Below, in pieces: positions 1 through 12,290 of a DNA stretch of 64,000 nt. Numbering within the stretch: position 1 is the stretch's first letter; every line of letters starts with the position of its first letter. The notes beneath the pieces are model-generated. The model had not been told where the DNA came from, searched no databases, and was given only the letters and a program-made list of their open reading frames with translations. The position numbers and the translations under genes are program-made. Origin of the DNA: Isoetes taiwanensis. Lineage: Eukaryota > Streptophyta > Lycopodiopsida > Isoetales > Isoetaceae. Location of the stretch: positions 3,393,330 to 3,457,329 of the forward strand of contig JAJEKV010000056.1 of assembly GCA_021234155.1 (NCBI GenBank). The letters run 5' to 3'.

Positions 1-214
1 TCTACATCTAGTGCCAATACCTCTCCTGCATTATGTGTAACATCCTAAAGGCTTGGAATGTTGTGCATCAATGCTTTCATAGCTCACGAAAATTCAAGAT
101 CATCATATGTACTCTTAGAAGTCATTATTTAATTAAAGTGGAGACCAATCACCGAATTTTGGGACTTCAGTGAAAATGGGACTCTGTGACAATTTTTTAC
201 ATTGAATCGTTGTT

Positions 215-497
215 AGATCGGGGGAGGGAAGGGGGAGAAGTTGGGGAGAAGTTGAGAGAGAAGTAATGGAAGGGATAAGTTAGAAGGAGGGAGGAAGTTC
301 GAAAGGGAGCAGGGGAGGTGGGGAGGGAGGGTGCAAAGGGGAGGTGAGTTGAGAAAGGAGGAGAAGAGGGGCAAGGGAGGTGAGTTGAAGGGGGGTGAGA
401 AGAGGGGCAAGGCGGTGAGTTGAGGAAGGGGGTGAGAAGGGGGGCAAGTGGGAAGAGTTGGGGAAGAGATGAAGGGAAGGAGAAGAAAGCCAAACAA
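215..497. repeat. Polypurine tract (G/A-rich plus strand)
   Basis: About 280 bp in which the plus strand is almost entirely G and A, built from imperfect GGGGAGAAG / GGGGTGAGAAG units. The Pro/Ser/Leu-rich minus-strand reading frames here are shadows of this composition. A shorter tract occupies the same place in the second copy of the block (about 6457-6625). Such mirror-like purine runs can form triplex DNA; that is general knowledge and not shown here. Confidence 0.85.
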
Positions 498-2379
498 CTA
501 AAGGGAATATATCCCTTGATATTAAAATGATAATATTAAAATATAATGAAATTAATAATTAATTTAATGAAATATAAAATAATTTAATTAATTTAATAAA
601 AAAAAAATATAAGCGAGTGTTCTCGACTCTTTTGAGTCGAGAATTGATAAATCTTTCTACTGCACTGCAAAAGCAATTGGACCTATCTCCTTTTAATGGA
701 GTCCTGAGGTTGTGACAGAGCATACTACTCTTAACCAAGAATGAATGAATCTAACGCTATGATTAAATGGCGCATTCTCCTTTTCATACTGATTGGATCA
801 ATCTCATTTGATTGAAACACCTTATCCAAACAATTTAGGGATCGCAGAATAGTGGATCTAGGGTAACTACCTCGGAAGGGCGTCAGACGGGGCAGCTCTT
901 GCAAAGCTGACCATCTTCCATGTGGTCTCAATACACCTCCATTCGATGTGCGGAAGTGGGATTGGTGGATGCAATTTTAGGAGGAAGGATTTTTAGATCG
1001 GCTAAGAGCTTCTTCAGGAAGTACTCTCTTTTTTACCAGACGAAGCCATAATAGCCATGTATTTGCAATCCATATCATCAATTCCTCTTTTCAGTTGCAT
1101 TGTCGGAAGGCGTCGATCTTTCTAACTCTCCGCGGTAGCTTGTGCTTGACATGCTCGGTAACTCCCGTTTCTCATGGCTGCTTGTTGGTTATACCACCTG
1201 ACAAGCCTCCAGCCCAACGATCATGCCCACCGGTAAACTAGTTGGGCCGTTAGGATAAAATTGAAGCGGTTTAGGGAATTTTTCAAGTCTCTGGCGCTTG
1301 AATTCGGACTCTGTGCCTATTCTTGACAGGGACCTGAGAACAAGGCTTAAGGAAAATTCAAATAGATAGCAAATGTCGCGAACATGAATCAATCAGCAGA
1401 GAATAAGAAGGAGAAGAAGCGTTGAAAAGCTGTGAAGGCATAGGAGGATACTTAAGCAATGGTCAGAACTTAGTAGCCATAGCTCCCTCTTCTTTGTGTT
1501 TAAGCTATGGCTATGAATAATGGAAGGCAATTTGGAGATGGAGCACCATGCGAGATTCTTTTTGTCGCTAGGTGGGTGCGGCGAGAGATATGAATCCACA
1601 TGAATCGGCACGAAGAATGGAAGCTGAAGAAGCGGCTTTGCAAGATTTGCCGCGAATAGGTATGGAAGTCTGCTTTTCAAGAATAGACTCTGGGATCTTT
1701 CTTTTCCCATTTTAAGCAACCTTTGATGAGCGGAATCAGGCGCCCGATATCAGGCTTATCTCCAAAATGCGCCCACGTCTCGAGGCGGCAGGCCTAACTG
1801 GCACGGTGTTGTTCTTCAAAGCGGCTATGGAGCCCATGATTTGCGGTGTATTAGCGGCCAGTTCTTTGTATGTATTTGTATCTAATAGGGTCTCTCTGCG
1901 TTTTACGCGTTAAGCTTTGGAATCAATGGAATTATGCATATGATTCATAGCATATAATTCATAGCATGCATTAAACTCTGTCATTCCTTTTCGGCCGGAT
2001 TAGTGGTTGGTCTATATACGGAAACGGTGGTTCTCCTTTCCAAGTGGTACAACAAGATGCGGCACAAGGTACCAAATTTTAAAATTCAAATATTATTGGG
2101 GGGGAAAGTAGGGGTATAAACGAATTAAATAAGTCTTGAAAATAAATCCGAGTGAGTTTTGAAGTTGTCATAATATTTGTATAATGCATTATTATTAGTT
2201 GTAAGGGTAAAGGGTAAATTATTTTCAGTTGTTATATAATGTGCATTATAGGTGCATATGATGTCCATTAGATAAATACATGGGAGAGTCTATTTATCGC
2301 ATAGAAAATACATAGGAAATTTATAAGGAGGTAATTTTCATAGAAAATACATAAAATATTGTGTTTATTAAAAATACAT

Positions 2380-2700
2380 AGTATAGTATAGTGTGTGCTT
2401 GTATACTAATGTGTGCTAGTATAAAATGCTAATGTGTGCTAATACTAATGTGTGTTCAAAAACTAATGTGTGTGCTAATACTAATGTTACTAATGTATAA
2501 AATGCTATTATTGCTAATACTAATTGTAGTATAAAGTACTAATTGTGTGCTAATTGTGTGCTAATTGTGGTAGTATAAAAAGTACTAATGTGTGCTAGTT
2601 AAGGTGTGCTTCAGTATAAAATGCTAAATGTGTGCTAATACTAATGTGTGCTAGTATAAAAACAATTGTTAAATACTAATGTATGCTAAATACTAATGTC
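2380..2700. repeat. Degenerate short tandem repeat, TGTGCTAATACTAA family
   Basis: The stretch is built from imperfect repeats of about 10-30 bp combining TGTGCTAA, TACTAATG and AGTATAAAA. The same tract recurs at about 8290-8590 in the second copy of the block, where unit number and spacing differ, as expected from replication slippage. There is no coding signal. Confidence 0.75.
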
Positions 2701-2864
2701 TTTGTGAAAAACAAGAAACTATGGTGTGATAGAATAATAAACTATGGTGGAAAATTATAGATGGATAGATAATAAAATAATGCTCCATAAAAATAATCTC
2801 TGGCCTTGAAATTGCCTTTTTACTCACATTTGCCTTTCTCTACCTCGCGAGTGGTCAGAAAAGG

Positions 2865-3150
2865 CCATAAACACAATGTTTTTAAGCTTTTGGCTGCCTT
2901 TTTCTGCGACTCTGCGTTTTAAACTTTGGCTGCCTTTCCATTTCGCGAGTGAAGAGATATCCCAACCTAAAAGCTGCGTTTTTAAGCTTTGTTGCCTTTC
3001 GACTCGCGAGTAATTAGAAGACCTCGGCCCTAAAACACTGCGTTTTTTAAGCTTTGGTACCTTTCTGCGACTCGCGAGTCGAGACCTTCCCAACACCTAA
3101 AACTTGCATTTTTAAACTTTGGCTGCCTTTCGACCGAAAGTCGAGAAACT
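2865..3150. repeat. About 70-bp tandem repeat with palindromic CTCGCGAG core
   Basis: Four to five imperfect units follow the pattern CTGCGTTTTTAAGCTTTGG, CTGCCTTTC, CGACTCGCGAGTCGAGA, CCTAAAA. One unit holds a perfect 14-bp palindrome, CGACTCGCGAGTCG, at 3068-3081. A related array with CGACTC/GAGTCG arms but weaker cores lies at about 8790-9010. Reading frames across it are low-complexity shadows. Confidence 0.75.
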
Positions 3151-3894
3151 CTGGCTGTATTTTCAAAATGGCCCTAAGGCGTGTTTTATTTTATTTTTCT
3201 GTAGCATCCTTGACTAGCGATTTTGTCTTTTGGGTCTTATCTCGACCCGAGATAGTACATGCTTGGGAGCAATGAAAAGACAGTTCATTGAAGAAGAAAG
3301 ATCTTGAGAAAAGAGGGTGGTGACATGGAGTTGGACATACAAACACGTGGCCTATGGAAGGAACTCCTCATACAAATTTCTATAGATGCGTAAGTTGCTT
3401 TCCCGAGTGACTTGGGCCGGAGCTCTCCTGTATACTTTACTGGAAGTGGTTCATGTGTGAAGAGAGTGTGATCATTGTGATATCTGACCACTATGGTCTC
3501 TTCACCTTGTAATATATATTGTATAATGAGCCCACTTACCAAATATAAGGTATCTCAAAACTAGTATTTTTGGTGATTAAGTAAACAATTTGCTTAATTT
3601 TTGTTTAGATTTGTGATCTCTTGTCTACTCACCTAAGAAAATAGAGGCCAAAATGTCTTAGTAAAGGAATTCACCCTCACATGAAAAATATTTTGGACTG
3701 ACAAATAAGCCCAAAGCAAGGAGGGACTTCGACTAAGCTATCAGAAAGCGGGAGAAAGCTTGGATGCATTAACTTGAGACAAAAAGTGAATTAAGGGCTT
3801 GTGATTTTGAATTAGGGGTGCTCCTTTTTGTGTAAAATAACAGGGTTCCGAAAAAAAGTGGGAATGGAATAAGTCCCACTTTAATTAAATACGA

Positions 3895-4490
3895 CTTTCT
3901 TCCTTATTCTGCTCTCCTATCTTCAATGATGGTAATGGACAGATTCTTGCCTTGAAGCATCCTAAAACTTATAGGAAATGGTTTGATAAAGGTATTATTC
4001 ACATTAAAGATCTATATAGGAATGGTCATATCATATCGTGGACTAATCTTAGAAAGTTGATACATGGTACCTCAAGTGATAAAATAATCTTCCTACATCT
4101 CAAGGATATCTTGATGCATTTTACTAATCTGTCAGATTGTGACGATGGCCTCACATGGAAGATTAATGGAAATAGGAGATATAAGGTTAGCTCTGTTTAT
4201 GCTAGTCTGAATTGCAAGAATATCACTGTCAAGGCTCAATATAAATGGTCCATTACTGAGGAGGAATGCAAATCTTTGTTTCATAAGATACTGAATTCTT
4301 AAACTTCTTCAATTGGTTGATAGCTCAGAAAAGTGTTCCAAATCTAGTTTCTCTTTCTCTAAGAATTCCAACTATTTCTCCTGCTTGTCAATCTCATTGT
4401 TCTCAGATGGAAACCATGGAGCATATTTTCCAATGCCCTAAAATTGCTCAATTCTGGACTTGATTTTTTAATAAATTCAATAGGTATTTT
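3895..4490 (+). mobile_element. LINE (L1-type) ORF2 C-terminal fragment, copy 1
   Basis: A plus-strand frame opening near 3895 and running to 4302 encodes a segment containing KHPKTYRKWFDKGI and WKINGNRRYKVSSVYAS. This resembles the connector and zinc-binding region that follows the reverse transcriptase in plant L1-type LINEs. After a frameshift, 4390-4450 reads METMEHIFQCP, the terminal Cys/His (zf-RVT-like) motif. Similarity to the second copy ends near 4490, where sequence jumps back to the middle of a LINE ORF2; this is the duplication junction. The fragment is non-functional. Confidence 0.7.
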
Positions 4491-4494
4491 TCCG

Positions 4495-6240
4495 TAATGG
4501 CATGGTGCAAAGAATGAGTTATTACTTCAAACTCAAAATGATAATATATTACAAATAGGTGAAGAAACTCTGTAAAAGCATATTAAATCTATTAGATCAC
4601 AGGCTAAAAAGCTCGCTACCAAATGTAAAATTAAGTAATAATAGTGAAATGGATATTGGGAGCTCCAAATTTTCTACGTATCAGCTGCTCGTAATGCCTA
4701 CACACCCATTACCCATGTGTTGCCTAATAATGGTAAAGGATAGAGACTCTCCTCGGTGAGTATTTCTAAAAAGTTCTTCCATGATAAATATGCTTCTTTC
4801 AAATAGTGATGCTAACTCGATAATATCATGACTATTATCATCCCAAATTCCAATAATTCTAATGGAAGAATCTATTGTCGCCATTCCTACCCAATATGAA
4901 ATTTATAAGGTCTTTCTTAGTTTCCAACAAAGGTAAATCTCCGTGTCAAGATGGATTTTCCTAGCCTTATATGCACTTCGACATTCTAAAAGAGGGAGCT
5001 ATCATTTCTATGATTCATGATTTCTGAATGTTAAGCACCTCAGCAGTTTCTATATATATATATATATCTCTGCTTCTGATTCTATCACTCTTATCCCATA
5101 GATAACCCTTTCCGCCTTCTCCTCGTAGTGAGGCCTCAGATTCTTGAACCATTAGCACTTATAAGCTCAGGCCAAGATTATTGCAACCGTGTGGTCAAGC
5201 CTTTTCTTCGTGAGAGCTATCAAACTCAAGCACCTACTTTTCTTGCCCAATGGTTTATCCTTGATAATTATATCAGGCCATGGAAGGATTACATATTAAA
5301 ATCGTGGTGTTCTTTTAAAGTTGGACTTAAAAGGGCCTTTGATTCTCACAATTGGGCTTTTTATGCTTGCCTTAAAGAAAAATTGGATTTAATTCTAAAA
5401 TCATTTCTCGACCATGGTCTTAACTTTATGGCTAATTTCGATGTGCTAATTTAATGGTTTCTCCAACAAATTTCTTCCAATTGTCTCAAGGTGTTAGGCG
5501 TGATTGCCTCTTGGCCTCCTATTTATTCTGCTGGTGGTCGAAATGCTCACTAGGGTTGATAGACTTTATCATCAAGCTTCCAAATATTGTGATCTCACAA
5601 AATAATAGTGCATGACACTTTGCTTTTCTGATTTTACCCAAGACAACATTTACAAATTTTGAAATATAGATCAATTTTCATCGCTTCAAGTATTTATCTA
5701 AATCTCTCAAAAGTAAGTTATTATTGGTGACTATAACCAAAGATTCCATATAAAGATATTAAAACTTTAATAAACCTTCTGCTGGCCAAAATTACTTGAT
5801 GCCTTTTATCTTTGAATCCTAGTCGAAAGGTCTTTTTGGGATCCAAATGGCGCAAAAGATTAGAAAGCTTCTAATATATATAGGGAATTGTTTGACTTTT
5901 GTTAAGCGTAACTTTTACCTCGTTGTTCTGCTCTTGCAAATTCTCACATTTATTCCTCCTCAGCCTTCGCTCCTAAACTATTTATACGAGCTTGAAAAAC
6001 TATAATAATTTTATATGGAATGGAGCCTACTTTTGTTAATTGGGGATTCAGTCACTGAAGCCATAGTCTTGAAGAGGGTCTCTGGGTGGAAAAATTTGTA
6101 TTTTCAAGCCAGGGCTCTGAAGCAGAGTACCATTTGGCAACTCTTTCCGCAATAATTCTAAGGTTTTAATATTCATTAGATATTGGATCAACTATCTCAT
6201 CCAGCTTGGTCATCCTCACAAACACATGCCCTCTCGATTC
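4495..6240 (+). mobile_element. LINE (L1-type) reverse-transcriptase region, decayed
   Basis: Several plus-strand frames interrupted by stops and shifts carry recognisable L1 reverse-transcriptase landmarks in order. These are a connector (IGEETL, SIRSQAKKLATK) at about 4555-4620, RT motif A-like LKRAFDSHNWAF near 5325-5365, FFQLSQGVRRDCLLASYLF at about 5470-5530, a DDTLLF-like core near 5610, and the following region up to the GGLGIR-like position near 6060-6120. A short (TA)n run lies at about 5050-5067. The endonuclease is not recognisable and no frame is intact. The 3' continuation lies beyond the insert, at 9740-10600. Confidence 0.75.
5050..5067. repeat. (TA)n microsatellite
   Basis: About nine uninterrupted TA dinucleotides lie within the decayed LINE. 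Confidence 0.9.
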
Positions 6241-6252
6241 TCGCTTTAATGT

Positions 6253-9200
6253 TCTACATCCTAGTGTCAATACCTCTCCCTCAGATGTGTAACATCCTAA
6301 AGGCTCAGAATGTTGTGCATCAATGCTTTCTATAGCTCGGAATTCAAGATCATCATGTACTCTTAAGTCAGATGACTAAAGGGGACAAATCTCAATTTGG
6401 GACTCGTGAATCAAAAATGGACCATAATGACAAATTTTTACATTGAACTTGTTAGATCAGAGGGAAGGGGAGAAGTTTGGGGAGAAGTTGAGGAGGAAGG
6501 AATGGAAGGGGATGGAAGAAGAAGGGGGAGGAAACAGTGGAGTGGAAATGGGGAGGAAGGAGGGGGGTGGAAGGGGGGAATGGCCCTGAAATGGAAGGAA
6601 GAATGGAATGGAATGGAATGGAATGGAATTGGATAAAGCCACAGAATTTAATGGAAATGGAACGGAAGGAATGGAACGAATGAATCAAGGAATGACACGA
6701 ATTCAACATCGCGAATATTATTCTCCTTTTTCCGCATTTATTGATCAATTCATTTGATTGAAGAAATGACTATCCAAACAATTTAGGATGCGTAATAATC
6801 ATGATCTAGGTAGTCTCTGACATGGGACAAGTGCTTCATAAAATGGCCTATGCCGGTTCTCAGATACCCATTCATGACGACCGTTTGATTGGTGGGCGGT
6901 AATCTTGTAGAGGAAGATTTTTAGATCTGGGCTAGAGCTTCTTCCCGAGAGGCGATTTCTTTTTTCTCGCTGTATCAGTCATGGCCATGTATTTGCAATC
7001 CATGGTTTGTCAGATTCCTCTTTTCCGCATTGCACCGGAAGGCGCCTGGATTCTTTCTAACTCTCCACAGTCATTATGGGTTGAGCATGCTCCGGGTAAC
7101 TCCCCCTGCTTTCTATGTATCATGCTGATAACACACCTAGCCTCAACATGCCCCGTAAACTAGCTTAGATCCCGGCTCTGATAAGAATTCCAGTGCCAGC
7201 TTCTCGGGAATTTTCGTCTCACGCTTGAATTCCCTGCACGCAATACGCTTCATTCTGACCAGACACGTAACAAGCGCTTTCTAAAATTCAAATAGATAAA
7301 TGTGCAAACATGAATCACCGGGCGGTAGAATAAGAAGGAGAAGAGGCGTTGAAAAACCCAGAAGGCATAGGGATACTGCTGTCAGTCCCGAAGCTATCGC
7401 CATGGCTCTCTTCTTTGTGTTTCGGCTATGGCTGGCGAAATGTAACGGAGACGGAAGTCGAGATGGTGGAGCACCATACGAGTTGTCGCGATCGCTAGGT
7501 CATTGCGCGTAGATAACAGAGATCCATGAATCGCCCAAGAATCGCCCAAGAAACGCTGGTAAGATTTGCACGTTTTAATAGACTCGTGGCGGAAGTCCGC
7601 TTTTCAAGAATAGATCACCTGATCTTTCCCATTTTAAGCAACCTTTGATAGACGGACCGAGCTTGATACCGTAGCTTTATTCAAAATTCTGCCGATATCG
7701 TGAGTCACGCTGAGCGCTTCGCCGGTGTCGTTTTTCAAGAAACGCGCTATGGAGCCTGCTGATTTGCAAGTAAGTTCGAATGATTTGCCGTAGTCAGATT
7801 CAATAGGTCTTCTCGCTTCGCTGCTCGCTTTTGAATCAATCGGCCATTCCGCATATGATTCATAGCATGCGATTCATGATGCATTTCAAGAAGTTCGGCC
7901 ATTCCTTTCGACAGATTCGCGGTTGCAGATCCGCCTGAAACTGTAGTGGTTTCTCCTTTCCGCGGTACAATTGATTCGCGACAAAAGGCATGTACCAAAT
8001 TTTAAAATTCAAATAAGGGCTGGGTATGAAAACAACAAGTCTTGAAAATAAATCAATGAGAGTTTTGAAGTTGTCGCTAATATTTGCATAATGCATTATT
8101 GCCATTGTAAGGGTAAGGGGTAAATTATTTCCAGCTTGTTATAATGCGCATTATAGGTATATGATGTCCATTAGATAAATACATGGGGAGGGTCTGATAT
8201 TTATCATAGAAAATACATAGAAATTTATGGGAGGGCAATTTTTCATAGAAAATACATAAAATATTGTATGTTTATTAAAAAATACATAGTATAGTATATG
8301 TGTGCTAATACTACCGTAAAGCAGTATAAATGCGCTAACGTGCTAATACTAATGTGTGTTAAAACCATCGTGCTATCACATGTTACTAATGGCTAAAATG
8401 CTAATGTGTGCTAATACAATTGTGGTATAGCAATTAATTGTGTGCTAATTGTGTGCTAATCGGTAGTATAAAGTACCAATGTGTGCTATTAAGGCGTGCT
8501 AGTATAAAATGCTAATGTGCTAATACTAATGTGTGCTAGTATAAAACAATTGTTAAATACTAATGTATGCTAAATACTAATGCCGGAGGAAAACAAAGAA
8601 ACTATGGTGGATAGGAATAATAAACTATATGAAAATTAGATGGATGATATTTAAAAATAATGTTCCCAAGAAAATAATTCCTCTGCCCTGAAATCGCCTT
8701 TTTTACTCCGGAGTCATTTCATTGGCGGAAGCCTGCAGCCAGTCTCAAACCCGTATTGCTTTGAGTCGCCTCTTCTTCGCATCATGCTTTTCGTTAGCCG
8801 CTTTTCTCGACTCGTATGGTAGTCGAAAAGGCCTTCGACTCTTAAACTCCTGCTGCTGTTGCTTTTTCTCGACTCATGAGTCGAAAGGCCTTCGACCCTT
8901 AAACCTCATGGTTGCGAGTCGCTTCTCGACTCGCGAAGCCGCAGAAAGGCCTCTGACCCTTAAAACTCTGTATTTTTCGCTTTTTGCCGCTTCGACTCGC
9001 TGGTCGAGAAAGGCCCCTGTGCCCTATTTTCCAAAAAATGGCCCTAAGAACCGGTTTTATTTTATTTTTTTCCCTCAGAAAGCATCACTTGACTAATTCT
9101 GATTTTGTCTTTGCAATCCCTATTCTCGAATGATAGTACATGCTTGGGAGCAATGAAAAAGACTTCAGTCATCAAGAAAGACGCCGGTGAAGAGGGTGGT

Positions 9201-9735
9201 GACATCAGCTTGGACATACAAGCATCGGCCTATGAAGGAACTCCTCATACAAATTCTCATCGCCTCATGCTGTTCGCGATTCGACAGAGCTCCACGCTGC
9301 ACTAGTGGTTCATGTGAAGAGGTGTGATCATTGTGGTATCAATCACGCCTGGCGGTCTCTTCACCATCAGAATATATATTGTAATGAGCCCACTTATAAA
9401 TATAAGTGTATCTCTCAAACTAATATTTTTGGTGATTAAGTAAACAATTTGCTTTTTAATTTTTGTTGGAATTTCCAGGATCTCTTGGTTTACCAACCTA
9501 AGAAAAATAGAGCTAAAATGTCTTCGTAGCACCCTCCTTGCTTGAAAAAACTCTTATTTTTGAATGACAAATAAGCCCCAAAGCAGGGACTCATTTCGCT
9601 ATGAAGCGGGAGAAACTTGGATGCGGTAACGGACAAAAATTGAATTAAGGGCCGGTTTTAGACCGAGAGTGCTCCTTTTATTAATAAAATATGAGGGTTA
9701 GAAAAAATTAGAATGGAATAAGTCCCTTTAATTAA
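6253..9735. repeat. Tandem-duplicated repeat block, copy 2
   Basis: Second copy of the block at 1-3890, in the same orientation and with the same sub-tracts in the same order: purine tract about 6457-6625, TGTGCTAA tract about 8290-8590, and a GACTC/GAGTC-rich array about 8790-9010. The offset to copy 1 starts at about 6252 bp and falls to about 5847 bp at the 3' end because of accumulated deletions. Copies differ by dense indels and clustered substitutions rather than scattered single changes. ORFs here, including a 124-residue plus-strand frame at 8722-9096, are low-complexity products of the repeat. Confidence 0.7.
6598..6628. repeat. (GGAAT)n microsatellite
   Basis: Four to five tandem GGAAT pentamers at the end of the purine tract. 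Longer low-order GGAAT-like sequence continues to about 6700. Copy 1 lacks this expansion. Confidence 0.85.
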
Positions 9736-9739
9736 ATCT

Positions 9740-10610
9740 GACTTTCTTCCTTGATACGCTCTCCTATCTTCAATGATGGTAATGGAATGATTCTTGCCTT
9801 GAAGCATCCTAAAACTTATAGGAAATGGTTTGATAAGGTATTATTCATTAAAGATCTATATAGGAATGGTCATATCATATCATTGGACCTAATCTTAGAA
9901 AGTTGATACATGGTACCTCAAAGTGATAAAATAATCTTCCTACATCTCGGGATATCTTGATGCATTTTACTAATGCAATGAGTTGTGGCGATTAGCCTCA
10001 CATGGAAATTAATGGAAAATAGGAGATATAAGGTTAGCTCTGTTTATGCTAGTCACGGTCTGAGAATATCAACATCAGGCTCAATACTAAATGGTCCATT
10101 CTTGAGGAGGAATGCAAATCTTTGTTTCATAAAGATCTTGGGTCTTAAACTTCTTCAATTGGTTGATAGCTCAGAAAAGTGTTCAAATCTAGTTTCTCTT
10201 TCTCTAAGAATTCCAACTATTTCTCTGGCTTATCAATCCTCATTGTTCTCGAGGATGGAAACCATGGAGCATATTTTCCAATGCCAGAAATTGCTCAATT
10301 AAGGACTTGATTTTTAATAAATTCAATGAGTATTTTTCATGTTGGCGGATCAAAATTTATTAAGATGTGTCAAAATAATGATCCTTTTGTTAATACTATT
10401 ATGTTCAACTGCAGTAATGGAATATTTGAAAGCAAGAAACAAAATTGTGCATCAATTGGTAGAAATTCACTATCTTACGGATTATGATGAATTTTCAATT
10501 AGATCTTGAGGGTTTATGGCGCATATAAAGGAAATTTGGAGAGAATTATAGCGAGGAAATGGGATGCAATTGGGTACTGTGGTGTTTTTATTCTCTTCAT
10601 ATCCCATCTT
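9740..10610 (+). mobile_element. LINE (L1-type) ORF2 C-terminal region, copy 2
   Basis: The part up to about 10340 is the second copy of 3895-4490, with the same RYKVSSVYAS and METMEHIFQC motifs in shifted frames. From 10340 to about 10600 it continues with sequence absent from copy 1. One frame there reads EYLKARNKIVHQ, the terminal motif commonly seen after the zinc-binding region in plant LINEs. This is therefore the original 3' end, and copy 1 is truncated by the duplication junction. No poly(A) tail or target duplication was identified. Confidence 0.6.
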
Positions 10611-12290
10611 TAGTGGATTCATTCTAATGCTACTTTTTGATGATTTTGATAGAATATGCAGGTTCTATAGGGATCAAAGAAACAAGTTCGACTTACTATG
10701 TTAACACATAGGCAACTCTCTATAGTAGTATACTTGGTGTGCAAATATTGATCTCCAAGGGCACTCACAGATGAGATTAAATTATATGAAATTAGGGACA
10801 AGCTTGTTAATGAAAGACATGGGCCAAGATCTTCTGCATGGAGGTTGTGCAGATGTACTGCTTGTTCACTTGTTCATGTATCATTACTCCTTAACAGATA
10901 GACAGCTCAACAGATATAGAGAATTATACTACTCTCACGAGATGCTAGACGACCTCTATGGCATACTCATTATCCTCATGGAGGAAGAGGATATTCATTA
11001 CCTTCTAATGGAAAATGGTATAGACAATGTCAGTTATAAGTTTGGTACAGCAGCAGGATTTTATTGGGTATACAATTCTATCTTTGATCAGATCATGCAA
11101 TGATCTTTCTGTTATGCTTCTGCCATATTTTCAGACCCTCATCATACTAGACCTTCATCACACTAGACATCCATCCCCTATCTGCCTACCAATGCTTATG
11201 CTCAATACTAAATCTTGTTTTTGGTTAACATTTTGCTTGGGTATTTGCTTACATCACCAACCTCCATGGACGAGGAGACAAGGGAGGTATACGAGGAGAT
11301 AAATGAGAATCGGCCCGGCCGAAGAAGAGGCCGATACGGTGCAGCCACGGAGATCCTGGGGGGCGAGAACAGTGACAGAAGCCTTAGACAGCCAGAGAGG
11401 AAGTAGATCGAGGTTCATTAGGAAGGATGAACAGGAGAAGCGAGCAGAAGAAGAGGGAAAAGGGAAGAGGAGGAGCGAGAAGGCGGCCAGGAAGAAGCTG
11501 AAGAACAGAGTTAAGTGGAGGGCACAGGAAGTTGAAGGGCGTCCACCAAGGAAAAGGCCTAATCCAAGATGCAGTGTGAGAGGCGGCAAACGTGAACCTC
11601 CGAGAAGTCCTCAGAAGCTGACTCTTACGTGAAGATTTCAACTTGTGGTGGAGGTGGAAGCTCTTCCTAAACCCCAGTGTGAGCAGAAGGTGGTACTGAG
11701 CAGCCCGACACACGAGCAACCCTGACAAAATCAAGTGCAAAAGGCTGAGTACCGTGGGAGACTGGGGAAGAAAGCTGACCGACACGGTGGCTTACGTCAA
11801 GCCAGGTAAAGATATCTGAGAAAAGAAAGATGAGGAGCACAAGGCTTATATGAAGAGAATGGGAGGCCTACATCAAGTACTATGAAGAAAGCGAGGTTAG
11901 GATCATCGAGGAGGAAAATGGAAGGAGCGGAGACCTTAAAAGCGCCACCAAAGAGCCCAAAGGTTTCCAAGCCACCCAAGAAGAAGATTCCAGCCCGGGA
12001 AGGAGGTGGAGAGGAGGCGTAAGGGAGATTAAGAGCACTTCGAGCATACCTTCACCCGGTCTTCCTAATCCCCGTGCCCCTTTGCTTTCGATTAGTTGAG
12101 AAGTGATCGCGAGACCTCTGAGCAGACTTGAAGTCCTGGCCAGTATTTCTTTGAGGAAATCTGAGGAAGCGGCGAAGCAAAATGATGCAACACTTCCAGA
12201 ATTCAGCAGCTTACACTGCTTTGTTCCATAGCCAGTAACCCTCATGCGACAAGACATGAATCCCCGACCCACATAAAGGAAACTGACCTT
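10611..12290. other. Unassigned stretch; GC rises from about 11.25 kb
   Basis: 10.6-11.25 kb is AT-rich with a 110-residue plus-strand frame (10771-11103) matching nothing I know. From 11.25 kb the DNA becomes purine- and GC-rich and gives overlapping frames on both strands: Arg/Glu/Lys-rich on plus (11303-11632), Ser/Leu-rich on minus (11384-11785 and 11880-12272). The basic plus-strand frame could be a retrotransposon gag tail, but no motif supports this. No gene is called. Confidence 0.4.

Larger units (their letters stand above)
1..3890. repeat. Tandem-duplicated repeat block, copy 1 (non-coding insert inside a LINE)
   Basis: This block matches 6253-9735 over its whole length, with many small indels that make the second copy about 400 bp shorter. 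It opens with TCTACATC and contains, in order, a G/A-rich polypurine tract, a moderately GC-rich part (about 700-2050), a TGTGCTAA-rich tract and an array with a CTCGCGAG core. No credible reading frame was found. In both copies it ends exactly where LINE 3' sequence resumes, so it looks like a separate element or old insertion nested in the LINE and duplicated with it. Its family is unknown; no terminal repeats or coding domain were recognised. Confidence 0.7.

Noticed and set aside
197-497. Minus-strand Pro/Ser-rich ORFs of 94-98 codons
   Set aside because: They are translations of the polypurine tract and have no complexity beyond it.
8722-9096. 124-codon plus-strand ORF
   Set aside because: It spans the low-complexity array of copy 2; copy 1 has no corresponding frame.
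11254-12272. Overlapping minus-strand ORFs of 111-133 codons
   Set aside because: Purine-rich plus-strand composition depletes stops on the opposite strand; no domain is present on either strand.
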